This document shows positions 13,671-24,834 of a stretch of 64,000 nt of DNA, one piece after another (the first letter of the stretch is position 1; every line of letters starts with the position of its first letter). Source of the DNA: Smittia aterrima (taxonomy: Eukaryota; Arthropoda; Insecta; Diptera; Chironomidae). The stretch is from NCBI GenBank assembly GCA_033063855.1, contig CP093829.1, forward strand, positions 23,901,537 to 23,965,536, read 5' to 3'. The position numbers were made by a program, and so were the translations under genes. The notes below the pieces were generated by a model. The model did not search any database, was not told the origin of the DNA, and saw nothing but the letters and a program-made list of their open reading frames with translations.

Positions 13671-16600
13671 TTTGTCTTGAAGTTCCTAACCAATTGTTGA
13701 TCTGATTGATTAAAAACTTTACAGCTTTTCTATTTTTTTATAGTCATCGTGCTGTGTTGACGATTTCAGAGGCGGTCGAAAGCATTGTCTTGATTCATTC
13801 TTCTGCTTAACGTTTCTGATGTGGCTGTTGACTTTTCACACGATTCAAAATGTCGCAGTCGATTGATTTATTATGGATCGAATCCAATACCGTTTCCGTC
13901 TCAATCACTTTCTCTAGCTTGTCTTTAAGGTTTTATAGTTAGTTAATCACGATATTGTCGAGCACACGTGTTTAGTTTCCTGCTAGTTCGATTTGCTTTG
14001 CTTTCTTTTGAAACACAAATTTTTTTCTTAAGTGAAATATCTTTTTACACATTCGCGTTATTAGATTCGTAGAATCTATTCATCGAACCACCGGTTGTCA
14101 AAAACTTTTCATCTCTCTCTCTCGCATAGAAAGTTCGTTTGTCCCGCGAGAAGTAAATTTCACTTTACCAAGACGTCGTTTTTTTTTATGATTCCGTAAA
14201 CTCTTTTTCTTGTACTTAAGTCGCTCTCGTCTGTTTCTTTTTTGTTTCTTCAAGCCTTCTTTTTATTATTTCAAATCACAAAATCATGAATATTAAATAA
14301 ATATCATAAATATTACACTCATACACGTTCGTTGCGAGTCCAGAAAACTGGAAATTGGTCGTACACAAGCATCGAACACAAGCACGACGAGAAATTCTTT
14401 TTTTTTTATTTCTTATAGTTTTCTTATTCCACTCTTAAGATTCTTTAAGTTTCAAGTTTCTTTTGAAAAGAATTTCGTCACTTTTGCACAGTCTTCAGTA
14501 GTACACAGTTTTGTGCTGTGAAAAAAAGATGCTCAGGTTCCAAAAGCGCAAAACTGTGTTGTTGCGTGTGTGTGAGCGGTTGCGACGTTGCCATCGAGCA
14601 AGAGAAAGAAAAAAAAAAGATGAAAAACAAGTTGGTTGAACTTTGAGAGAACTTGAATGATGATGCTAGGGTAGCCAAAAGTATGATGCCGATTTTCCTC
14701 CTTATTTTTGAAGTCGCTTATAATTTATGCTTAAAACGTTTGCTTTTTGGTCTCGTTTGCAAGTCTGTCGTCGCTGGAGGCTAGTAAAATATTTTTAAGT
14801 GTTCTCTTATGTGAAATGCACACACAATTTCTCAGAAGATGGTTCTTCTTTTTTCAAAAACCAACTTTTTTTTATTCACATCGAGCCTCAACTGATAACA
14901 AAGCTGATTCGTCTTTAAATTCTTTTTTTTTTTTTTGAAAAATCAGCGACACACACTTTTGCGTTTCATTTATGTTTTCCTTGTTTTTATCATCACATTT
15001 TTCTCTTGCTTCTGATTTTATGTCTCCTGCGACTGGAGTTCGTTCGGTGAGAATGCGCTCACTGATTTTTAACTTAGATAAGAGCTCAACTTCGTCTTGC
15101 ACTAATTGATTTAGAATTTTCTTTTAGAATCTTTTGCGCTTTCTTTTTAAATTAGTTTACACTCTCTTCCAAATCTAATTGGCAGGAACCACTCGAAATT
15201 CCAAGTCTTCACTGCACATACACTTCATTAATTGTCTGTTGCTTCATCCTCTCGGCCCTTTTTCTTTCTTTTGCCTCGATTGCTTGGAAAAACTTAAATT
15301 CGCCGTGACAATCTCGCGACAACAATGTTGCGATGAAATCTGAAAATACAAAAAATAAAAAACTTTAATTTTTTTTCGTCGAAATAAAACGAAAGAGATT
15401 CGCTTTAAAGAGAAGTATCAGGTGCGAAATGAAATGGCTACAGCAGCAAAAGTTAAAATTGATGTATTTAATGAGCTCGAGTTCGTAGATGTAATGCCAT
15501 ACTTAAGATTATACGAGCGTTCAAAGCGTTTGAGCTTAAAAAAAATTAATAAACATTAAAATCGTTTTTATTTGAACATTTCACAGAGACATTCATGAGG
15601 CGTCTGGATGCCAAAAACAATCTTGAAAAATGTAACACACACGAACATCATTACGAAACATTTTCGGTTTGTAATTGGACATTGCATTAAACTGTTCGAA
15701 CGCTTCATTCTCATTGCCGTCTAAGCAGCAACAGCAGCAGCGTTTGAGCTGCTAAGTGTTAAATTGAACATTAATGTAATTGGCATTAAACACAAATCAT
15801 ACAACATTATGAAATCAGAAGCGCGCGGCAATGATGCGATGATTTACACGAAGACGAAGCAACTTGTGGTTGGTTGCATAGAGAGACAGCTCGAAAAGTT
15901 TTATTTTTAAATCGACTTTTCAGATCAAGACGAACAATCATTCAATCGACATAACTAATCCTCGATTTGCGTGCATTCCAGTTTTGTAAGTTTCTTGATT
16001 TCCTTCTTTCGTAGAATTCAACTCTCAAATTGAGTTCATAAATTTTGTAATAGAAAAATTTTTGTAGGCGGGAGTTTGTAGGGGCCTAGATAAGTATCAA
16101 CATTCATTATTTTCTTTATTGCTTCATGATATCTCTGCCATTGTGAAAGTGAAAATAGTTTTGCAATCGGAAACAAGAAGAAAATTGCAAGCGAATTCTG
16201 TCGAGGAACATGAGTGAGATACTTTGAGAGCTTGTAACCCCGCAATACACAATAAGCCGTATCAGGTTTCCTAGAAGAGAAATGAGTGATACAGTCTGCT
16301 CACGTTGAGTGCTTTGCATTTTTCGCACTCAATAAACAAGAAACTCCTCTTTATTATTCGTTCAGCTAGAACTTGTTCGTTTAATTTAATTTGTGATTGA
16401 GAGTCGAGACTCGAGAGCGGCTTAAAGCTAATGATGATCTAAGAGCAATTTTAGTTTTCAAATAAATCGATTCCTTATTAAGATCTCTTTTAGTTTCATT
16501 TTTGGCATGAGAAAGAAATTACGGGAAAATATTTTTATGCTCAATTTATGTTAAGCGGCGGCGTTCAAGCTCTTTCGTTCAGCATTCGATTGAAAGAAAT

Positions 16601-19363
16601 ATTTTTATTTATAAACCACGAATTGTCTCGAATATCTTCTCATCATTCATATCTAAACGTCAATCGGTTTTAGCCTTTTCAAACTTTTTACAGTTTACAG
16701 TTCACAATGGCCGAGCGCGGTTTAAGAAAAAAATAATTTTTTTTAGAGAAATCTCAAATAATCGACTCTCATCGATGTGATAAAGTATTTCACTTTTTCA
16801 ATCGCTTTGGAAATCGTAAATCGCTTTGAGAGCTTATGAAAAGCTATTTAATCAAATTGATCGTTACTTTTTCATTCTTAATCCCAATCGAAGGCTCTTT
16901 CGATTCAAAGCAATGTTTGGAAAATAGTGAAACCTACAGACTTGCTTGATGATTTTTCCTTAAATGTCTTGTTTTAATTTTGTAAAATATGAAGTGGCGA
17001 AGTTGCGGGCAATTTAAATATTTCTCCAAACATTCGTGGCAATTATGTAAATATTTTTCGCTGTCCGCGGTAAAGCTAAAGCGGCAATCAAGAATCTTCA
17101 TCGAATCACACAATTAAAAATCGAGAGCTCTCTCGATTTTTCTAAGTCTGCTGTTTTGCCATTTAATGTTGGATCGACAAGAATGTGATTATATTTCTTA
17201 GCTAGCAGAATTTCTGCTGCATTGCATGATGCTCACGGAATTGTTTTTATGGTGCATTATGCAACTGAGACACAAGTCGAGTAAAAACCGAAAGAAGGCA
17301 GAAAACAAAAGACTTAAATGAGTGATAAACAACGAATTTATCCGCGTTACATTCCATTTTCTTTGCTGCGACCATCGCGCTGTCTCAATTGTGCGCACAA
17401 AGATTTCTTTCAGCAATCTTTTCGCGACCGAAGGTAAAGGAAAAAAATGGCAGAAAATGTCGTTTATTTCTCGCTGTGTTTGTCGTTTTACAAAAATGTT
17501 GCGCAAAGCATATTGGTGTAAGACTGGAGTCATCCTTCGGTAAAAAAAACAGCGGTCGAAAATCATGTTTTAGCTTTTTCTTTCCTCCAACCGCCGTTCC
17601 AATAACATTAAATAACAACATTAAATTCCATAACAAAATTGAAAATGATAATTGTCACGTTTTCTTTACAGAAAAAAGCTCTCTCGTTTTGTCAGTGCCC
17701 AAACATAAAACTTTTCTGCGCTCTCGCTGTTCAATGAACATTTTTTTTTATTAATCTTTGCTCTGCTTTCAATTTTATTTCTTTTTATTGACAAAGGAAA
17801 GAAATTCGAGATGAAAACTTCGAAATATATTTTATTGGCCCATTTTTCTAGCCATAACTTGAGCTTTAAATATTTAATCCAACGAATCTTTTTCTCACAG
17901 CCATAGGAGTCTCTCATTCTTCTTTGATTGAACTCTACACTAACCTTTCGACAAGCAACTCTTTTCTAGTCGATCTCAGATTAAATTCGAAATATTTTTC
18001 TTTTATTATTAAGTCAGTAATATTTCCACAAACACATTTGTACGATATTTTATTTCTCTTGTGCTTTCTTTCACTTCATAGAATTTCTTCTTTCCAAAGG
18101 AGAATCTTCTCCTGAATTAAACTTCCTTCGAATTGATTGAATGATATTTTTTTAATCCTTTTTTAGGTCAACTTTGTTTGTTCAATAAGTTCTCCCGAAT
18201 TTAGATGACCGTGAAAAGAAAGATTTTTTCTTAGAGTACGATCCAAACAAACTCGCGGTCGATGTTAAACTGAAATATTAAAAACCGCTCACCAACAAGT
18301 TTCTTTCTCATTTTCCTTTGAGTAAAGATTTGTTGCAGGCCAAAACGACACAAACACTTTCTTGTTATCCCTCATTGCACAAGAGACCGAGAAACGGGCC
18401 AGAGCAAGAGGTGAGTGTGTTGGAAAGTAGTCAATCCGGTTTTTTATTGTTCTCAAGCACCCAGCGACTGAGTCTACCTGTATGATCTAAAAGAATTCTT
18501 TTGAGCAATTCTAATACACAATCCTGTGTTAGTGAAATATATTTCTTTTCAATGTGTTTTCTGTGCCGCAAGAGAAGAAAAACCAATAAAACAATACTTT
18601 TATTTCATTCTCTACAGGATTCGTGGAATTTTGTGGAATTTCAAGCTCTCTCAAGTCTGATCATCGCCATAGAAATCTCATGGGATCGTTGGTCTGCGAT
18701 GATTTTTCCGTTTTTATTAAAAAAAAAAAACAACACATCCACCACTTTGAAGTGCCCACTTAAGAGATGAAAGACGAAAATGGAACGGGCATATTTCTAT
18801 GATTAGTTGATGCCCTATGAACCGTATTTGGTCGAATAAAAATTTATCGCTCCAAAAATATCAATGAACTGAATCGTTCTTGATTTCAAGGGAAATAAAT
18901 ATTTCTAAATGAGGGAAGAGCTTAGAATCCATGTCGAGAATAAATTATTAGAACGAAATCTGCTACAATTACTGAAAAAAAAAACATCGGCTAACATAAC
19001 ATTCCAGTCTCTTGTAAAGGTGAAGCTGAGAAAACGTGGTTGATATAGCAGCATACATTGTATCTGATCGGAAAGTGGTCTTTAAACCATCGTTTAATGA
19101 AATTAATTTGCTTTCAATTGTGTTTGTATCTCTCTCTTGTGTTTCTCTCTTTTATTCTCTCGAAAGCTTCAAAGGAGCTTTCTGGAAAGAAGGCTTTTCA
19201 TGGGCAACTATCATAGAAGATTTTGGTTCGACTAAATTATTTATTTTCGATTTAATTTCCTTGCGAGGTCTCGTCGATTGGAAAAATATTTTGGTGCTTA
19301 CTTTTCTTTATTCAAAAAAAAATCGTTTATCCAACAACATTAAAAGCGCGTGCATCTCAAAGC
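13671..19363. other. Intergenic: fat upstream region and ecd downstream flank
   Basis: About 5.7 kb between the fat start codon and the ecd stop codon. The bases just before the fat ATG contain a possible acceptor (TTGGTTAG before position 13687), so the 5' UTR may be spliced; TATA-like minus-strand sequences occur near 13736 and 13934 but have no convincing partner initiator. Short frames at 16036-16328 and 17198-17917 overlap on both strands and look random. A 12-bp-arm hairpin lies at 17116-17141 and the ecd polyadenylation signal at 19307-19312. I see no gene. Confidence 0.7.
19307..19312 (-). terminator. ecd: ecd polyadenylation signal AATAAA
   Basis: A canonical AATAAA read on the minus strand (TTTATT on plus), about 52 nt downstream of the ecd stop codon, which is a normal distance for a short insect 3' UTR. 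Confidence 0.6.
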
Positions 19364-21622
19364 TTATACATCTGTTTGTTTCTTTTCATTGATAATCGAG
19401 GTGAGAAGGTTGGAAGCTGGACCAGCGGAAGCTCCTTGAAGTTGGAACGACTCCATCATATTTTTAATTGCGTTCATGTCGACATCGACTGGTTGGAAGT
19501 CTTCGATGTCATCAAATCCGTCGTCAAAATCAGCTTTAGCTGGTTGAGGTTTCTTTTCGAAACTTTTACCGATTGAAGTGTTGGCAAGTTCGCGATCCAT
19601 TTGTTCCATGTACGCAGCGATGTTTGATTTGTTTCCTTTCTTCTTCTTGCCTTTCTGAGGTTTCTTTGAAAGCTCGTCAATATTCTTCGCCAAAAGATCG
19701 TCATCATTCTCGTAGTCGCTCATGTCAGATTGAGACTCCCAGTTGTCTTCCGGAATTACGAGATCAAGAAGGTTCTGAACGCAAGATGAGAAAGCGTCGG
19801 CATCGAAATCAATTTTGTTATTTTTCATAGAACCGCCAGCGAGATGAACTGGAGAATCGGAAATATTTCCGTTCGCTTGATACTTGATTTTGTCTGTTAA
19901 AGAATGAATATTCTTATTCACATCAACTCCATCAAATTCACTTTCTTCTTCAAGGAAATCCGTCAGCATCTCCGTCAAGTGTCCAGCATTCGCGTTGGCA
20001 TCTTTTGTCAGGAGATTCTTGACTCCATATCGCTTCATAAGCATCGCATCCAGATCTTCTGGAGCAATGTTCAACCAGTTGTCACTGTCTGAGTCAGGCA
20101 GAGATTGCTCCAAAGTCTTAAAATCTTCGTAACTGATTTCAAGTTGTTTCATGTCGCGAAGAATCTCGTCACCAATTTTTGGCGCAATTTTCATGTTGTC
20201 GCGGTTTTGAAGATAATATTCTTTTGCATTTGTTAACAATTCCTGGTAACCCTTCGATCCTTCAATTAATCCTTGGAAATAATTTCTTCCTTGTAAGCTT
20301 TCGAAATATCGAATCCATTCACGATCCTGTTCGATATCTCCGTTCGACGTTTTAGCTTGAGAAGCGAGAATTTCAAATCCACAAGCAATCTTAACTCCTA
20401 AGAGATGCGCTTTGAAGTGAGGGCTATTGCTCGAAGGAATCTGCCATCCGGTTCGTCGATCAGGTAAATAGTTGCTGTGCATTATCATTGCGTAAAGACA
20501 TTTTGTGAAGACGACACTGGTGTAAACTCGATTTTCAGGTGGGAAATAACGCATAGCTCGGCAAGCTTTCATATCAATTGGATCTCTGTTACAAAACGCT
20601 TGAACAGCTGGGGCAATTAGTTGACGATTGTGACGAAGGAGAGCGGCAACAGCGATTGGTACGTAAACTGTTTGACGATGGAAGTTCTCGTCAATCGATC
20701 CAGGGAAACCTTGTATCCGTTCAAACACAGTCTTCTCGACATCCTTCGACACGCAGAAGGCTTTTGGATTATCACGAATCTTCTGCAACGCATCAGCAAC
20801 CGGAAGAGCTTCCTTTGTTTGTGAATCATCAACAAGTAAAATGTGTCCATCACGAATGTAAACCTGGAAAAGGACAAACAATTCATTTGAAAATTGTAAT
20901 TCAAGTGTCGTGTGCGTCGCACCCATTTTCTCAACGGCTTTTTGGATAGGAGGAAGGGGGGATGGGTGTGCCGTAAAACAAAGCTTTGCATGATGTATGA
21001 ACTTTCTTGCATGATGTCTGTGACTTCTGGCACGAGTTCAATGAAACGAGCCGAGAGAGTTCAGCAATTAAAAACTTTTGGCTGAGTTCTCATTCGCGTG
21101 TCGTGAATGAAAGTTTAAACAAACTTCTTCTTACCCGTTGTTCGCATGTTTCAGGGTTGGCCCACGACGGCAGATGTTCCGCTGCTTCGATCAGCATAAA
21201 TTCACCGTCAGAGTCACAAGCTCGTACGATGAGCCCGTTGACTTCCCGTGACAGATGGAACAGCAACGAAACGATGAACCACTCGTCTTGAATGTTGTCA
21301 CCGTAATAAGAAATGCCGTAAAGGTGAGCGGGTAGTTGATCTAAAAGAACGTCAGTTTTAAATATTTGATGATCATCAAATAAATGTTGCATGACTCACC
21401 TTCCTTGTCCGGGTTCAACAGATGCGAAGTTCTGTTCCTTGCTTTAAGGTTGAATGAATCTTTGTGCCAGATAAAGTTTGAAGTGTAATTGCTTGCGATG
21501 TCATTGACCTGCTTTAAAGTCTCTGCTAGGATTTCATCCTCTTTGCTTTCTGACACTTCGTCGATATCGGGAAATATAAAATATTCGATGAAATCATCGC
21601 TTCTAACAATTTCCAGAGCCAT
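19364..21622 (-). CDS. ecd: Ecdysoneless (SGT1/ecd family) protein, three exons, complete
   Basis: Ecdysoneless orthologs are conserved from yeast to human. In flies they are required for ecdysteroid production and cell survival, and they associate with the spliceosomal protein Prp8 and R2TP-type chaperones. Exons: 21622-21400, 21340-21135, 20863-19364; both introns are GT-AG (phases 1 and 0) and the joined product is 642 aa, close to the fly protein (about 680 aa). The start is the ATG at 21622 opening MALEIVRSDDFIEYFIF. Family landmarks are the N-terminal block ending in the DEWFIVSLL and HLPSWANP segments, then the long third exon. The C-terminal third is acidic and low complexity, with DSDSD and EEESEFDG patches and a lysine-rich KKGKKKKGNK run, also usual for the family. 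It is transcribed divergently from Taf12 across a 312-bp gap. I see no frame lesion. Confidence 0.95.
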
Positions 21623-21868
21623 CGAAGAATAAATTTGTGCTTTTCTTTGTTCAATTGAAACTTTAATAAATTCGATTTAATTCTTGTTCACTCTTTTCAC
21701 TAACAATTGTTCAGCATCTAATGCTCAGATATGAAATGCGATTCAACTAAGTTTTCATTCAAAAAACTAGAAAGAGTTTCTCGAGAAAAAATAATTTTAT
21801 GAAAACAGTTGAACGCCCTCGACTTCAATTGAACGCACCCACAAAGTGCGCTCAGTAAAATTTTCAAG

Positions 21869-21905
21869 TATAAAAGTCGACGCACTTGAAATTAAATTTT
21901 CATTT
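21869..21905 (+). promoter_or_regulatory. Taf12: Core promoter of Taf12: TATA box plus initiator
   Basis: TATAAAAG at 21869-21876 is followed by TCATTT at 21900-21905, which fits the insect initiator TCAKTY. The putative start A (21902) is 33 nt from the first T of the TATA box, the canonical spacing, and leaves a 33-nt 5' leader before the Taf12 ATG at 21935. The same 312-bp gap must also hold the ecd promoter on the minus strand, for which I see no TATA box. The assignment is inferred from motif and spacing only. Confidence 0.6.
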
Positions 21906-21934
21906 GTTATAATTCAATTCAAGTGCTTTAATAA

Positions 21935-22441
21935 ATGGATACAGACATGAATGACATGGTATCACCTTCACAGAGCTCTCCCTCAATGTCAGGAAATGCA
22001 GGACAGAGCAAAGGAAACGCAGATAATGCAGCAGTCGTAAGTTTCTAATTTCAAATTGTTTGTTTACATTTGTCACAATTGTTTTCTCTTTTATTCCAGC
22101 TTTTAACAAAGCCTCGTCTTCAAGAACTTGTGCGTGAAGTCGATCCAAACGAGCAGCTCGACGAAGAAGTCGAGGACTGTCTACTTCAAATCGCTGACGA
22201 GTTTGTCGAAAATGTCATTAACGGATCTTGTTTGTTGGCAAAGCATCGAATCCAGAATGGACCTCCAAATCGGGATAACAAAGTAGAAGTGAAGGATGTT
22301 CAACTTTTCCTCGAACGTAATTGGAATCTGTGGATCCCTGGATTCGGAACAGAAGAACTTAGACCTTATAAGAGAACGCAAATAACAGAAGCTCACAAGC
22401 AACGATCTGCACTCATCAGAAAAGCTCTGAAGAAATATTAA
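21935..22441 (+). CDS. Taf12: TAF12 histone-fold subunit of TFIID (and SAGA), two exons
   Basis: TAF12 carries an H2B-like histone fold that pairs with TAF4 in TFIID and with ADA1 in SAGA, in the nucleus. Exon 1 is 21935-22036 (34 codons, Ser/Asn/Met-rich leader starting MDTDMNDMVS); a 63-nt GT-AG intron of phase 0 follows; exon 2 is 22100-22441. The product is 147 aa. The histone fold starts at once in exon 2 (LLTKPRLQELVREVDP) and runs to about residue 105. The conserved features include the second-helix segment LLQIADEFVENV, the DVQLFLERNWNLWIPGFG stretch and the basic C-terminus ending RKALKKY. The start ATG sits 33 nt downstream of the predicted initiator. The protein is somewhat shorter than Drosophila TAF12 because the non-conserved N-terminus is short. 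Confidence 0.95.
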
Positions 22442-22554
22442 AGACATCATTGAAAGCTTCCGCGTTAATGTTGTTTCGCGAAAGAATTTCCTAAATTAAG
22501 TAAAATCAGCTATCAGCTAAACAAAACGTGTTCGTTCTTGATTCTAATGTTTCA

Positions 22555-22980
22555 GGTAAAATCTTAAGAAATGGAAATGCCCACGATTTACTTAAGACAC
22601 CAGACAACTTTGTGTTGGATGAAAATAAATTTATGGTTCTGGGATCTCAAGTGAGACCTTCACATTCCGCCCACAAATTAAAAGTCTTTCAACTTGTTCA
22701 GTTTTGCAGGCGAATTAAACTTCCGTTAAGTTGCTGAACATCGATGACGAAGATTTATGTGAGATCAATTGCCAGAGATTAAAGATTCGTCGTAATCTAC
22801 TGACAATTCAGGTTTTACCTTCGACAGGAGAAGAAAAGCGAGAATCTTATGTTAACGGTTCGGGAAACTCTGGCCTCATAATTTGATGGAATTTTAAATG
22901 TGACGAAAGACTTAAAACTGTTCCCGGATGAAGGCCAAGCTGATAACTTTGTGGGAACAAACATTTGAGATCAGAGACTA
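22555..22980 (+). pseudogene. Coding-looking broken stretch downstream of Taf12 (unrecognised remnant or small spliced gene)
   Basis: After an acceptor-like TTTCAG at 22550-22555, three stretches in different frames read like protein. The first starts GKILRNGNAHDLLKTPDNFV and has an ATG-less open frame to 22738. The second starts LLNIDDEDLCEINC near 22730. The third ends FPDEGQADNFVGTNI with a stop near 22970. The first can be spliced to the second in phase 0 (donor CAA|GTGAGA at 22650, weak acceptor TTAAG at 22729), but reaching the third needs a one-base shift and passes an in-frame TAA near 22880. An AATAAA at 23009 could end a transcript. I do not recognise the family. It may be a decayed gene, a fast-evolving gene with introns I mis-assigned, or just the Taf12 3' UTR. 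Confidence 0.25.
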
Positions 22981-23008
22981 AGACTTAGAAAATCTCCGCA
23001 AAATTTGT

Positions 23009-23014
23009 AATAAA
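23009..23014 (+). terminator. Polyadenylation signal AATAAA downstream of Taf12
   Basis: A plus-strand AATAAA 568 nt after the Taf12 stop. A nearer AATAAA at 22624-22629 (183 nt after the stop) is an alternative, so the Taf12 3' UTR could be short or long. Confidence 0.4.
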
Positions 23015-23256
23015 CATTAAAGTCTGACATAAATCTTTTCTCGAGTTGTATAAAGCGCCATTGAAAATCAATTCACAACTGAAATACAATAGAGCAAAGC
23101 CGTCTTAACTGTTTATGTTGATAAACAAAAATTTATTATAACGAGAAATTTCATTTGGCAATCAAACAAAATTTAGAAGAATTTTTAAAATTTAAAAATG
23201 CTTTTTGTTTATAAAAAAAATGTTTGAGACAAATCAGAGCAAAATTATTCATTTCA

Positions 23257-24834
23257 CGTCGCATGTGATTACATAAATCGCCGAGCATAAATTGCTTTCT
23301 TCAAAGATTCAAGAGAAAAACATTTTTTCTCAGCGAAACTTTTTGAAAAGTGAAACAAACTTTTTGACTCGCGAGAGCCGCGATCGCTTTGCTCGCCGCG
23401 TTTAGTTTCACGTTTAACTTCAAGCGAACAAGATCAGTTTCTGTGTTTTGGTTGAGATTGAGAAATCATTTGAAAGGAGAAAGATTTCAATGCCGATGCA
23501 AGTTCGAACGGGATCAGGAAAGAAAGATTTTTAAAGAATTCAGTGAAATAAACGAAAAATCGAAACGATATTCGAAGAATTCTTGAGAAATTCTTTTTGA
23601 GTGAAAATCCACTTGCACAAACATTAAAGCGAATCGAGTTGATGCGCAGTTTGTTTTATTGTTGAGTTCATTTTCGCGTTATTAGCTCAACTGTTCCTCG
23701 TTGCTGATGTAAGTAAACTTTTTTAATTCTCAAAAACATTATTCCGAGTCAAAGCCATTCGCGACGTCTCGAGGGCAATAAAATGTTTGATTTAATTGAA
23801 AAATATGTCAAAGCAGATTCTTGTTTCTATAAAAAAGTGTGAATCCACTTGTGAGTCAACGAGTCGAGTCTTAGAATCTGAATTCGTAGACAAGTTAGCA
23901 ACTGAAGCGACGATAATAAAAAATATAAAATCAACTTCTGATTGCCATTCTCTGTTTTGCTTCTTGAAGAGCTTAAGTGTTATTAAGAACTCAAAAGCGA
24001 CTTATTCAACAATTTTTTCTCGGCTCTAATTGACATCACAAGGAAAGAGACGAAAGAACGTAATTTGAGTCAGAGGTGAAATCTGAAATTATTTTGATGT
24101 CAGTAGCTCAACTGTCGTCGTCGTCGTTGATGAGATGTGTCGAAAAGTGATTCTTAAATTATTTTGTTTTGTCGCTGACATCAGCTCAATGACTTTTCAC
24201 CTTCGATAACTTCTTACTCAGAGATCTCTTCTTGCTTTTTTCTTCTTTTGAGATTTTGTTGCCATAAACGGACAGAACGAGCAACAATCGCAATTGCAAT
24301 CGTCAAGGTCGTCGAGAAGTTTTCGCTTTTCTCCTCAATCGCCAACTCAATCTCATTTCAAAGATTCGACTTCTTCGATCGCTTTTCGATTTCGATAAAC
24401 CCATCAATCAGTGGAAGTCGCTTCAGGGCGATCGATGCCATTAGACGAGATGATGCAAAATCGACAACTTCGAGCGCAATTTCAGTTTTTTTTATTTGTT
24501 CGATCGAGAAGTTCTTCGATTTGCATTTCAAATATTTTTCTTTCGCGTCTTGAGTTGATTTCTTAGAATTCACGTGAGAAGCAGGAGAGAAGTTGATGAC
24601 ATCATCGTCGAACGTTTTGTGAGTTTCTCGTTGTTTTCAAAACATTTTCTGGATTTTCTCAAAGTCGCGAAACAATTCTCCTTCAGATGTCATTTCAATA
24701 ATCCCGAAACATGTCCAGAACATTAAACGAAAAGCTTCTCAAACGAGTTCTCTTGTTACGATCAGCGTGAGACTTCAATTCGCGCAGTGAATGATCATTA
24801 GCTTTCAATCCGTTCGCCGAAAAAATTACTCGCT
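23257..24834 (+). repeat. Left arm of a ~1.6-kb inverted duplication
   Basis: This segment is nearly identical to the reverse complement of 34718-35748 followed by 32914-33542. Long exact stretches are interrupted only by scattered substitutions and small indels. The homology starts at CGTCGCATGTGATTACATAA and ends at AAAAATTACTCGCT; flanking bases diverge immediately. The arm ends are not inverted repeats of each other and I see no transposase or reverse transcriptase frame, so a duplication of ordinary sequence is more likely than a transposon. Short frames inside (for example 23796-24029 and 24248-24553) are not preserved without length changes in the other arm. Confidence 0.9.

Noticed and set aside
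17198..17917. Cluster of overlapping 80-120-codon frames on both strands
   Set aside because: Mutually overlapping, Phe/Lys/Arg-rich, without motifs; typical of AT-rich non-coding DNA.
23796..24029. Frames shared by both arms of the inverted duplication (for example 23796-24029 and 34992-35240)
   Set aside because: They exist in both arms because the DNA is duplicated; other frames in the arms differ by indels and one is cut short, so there is no sign of selection on protein.
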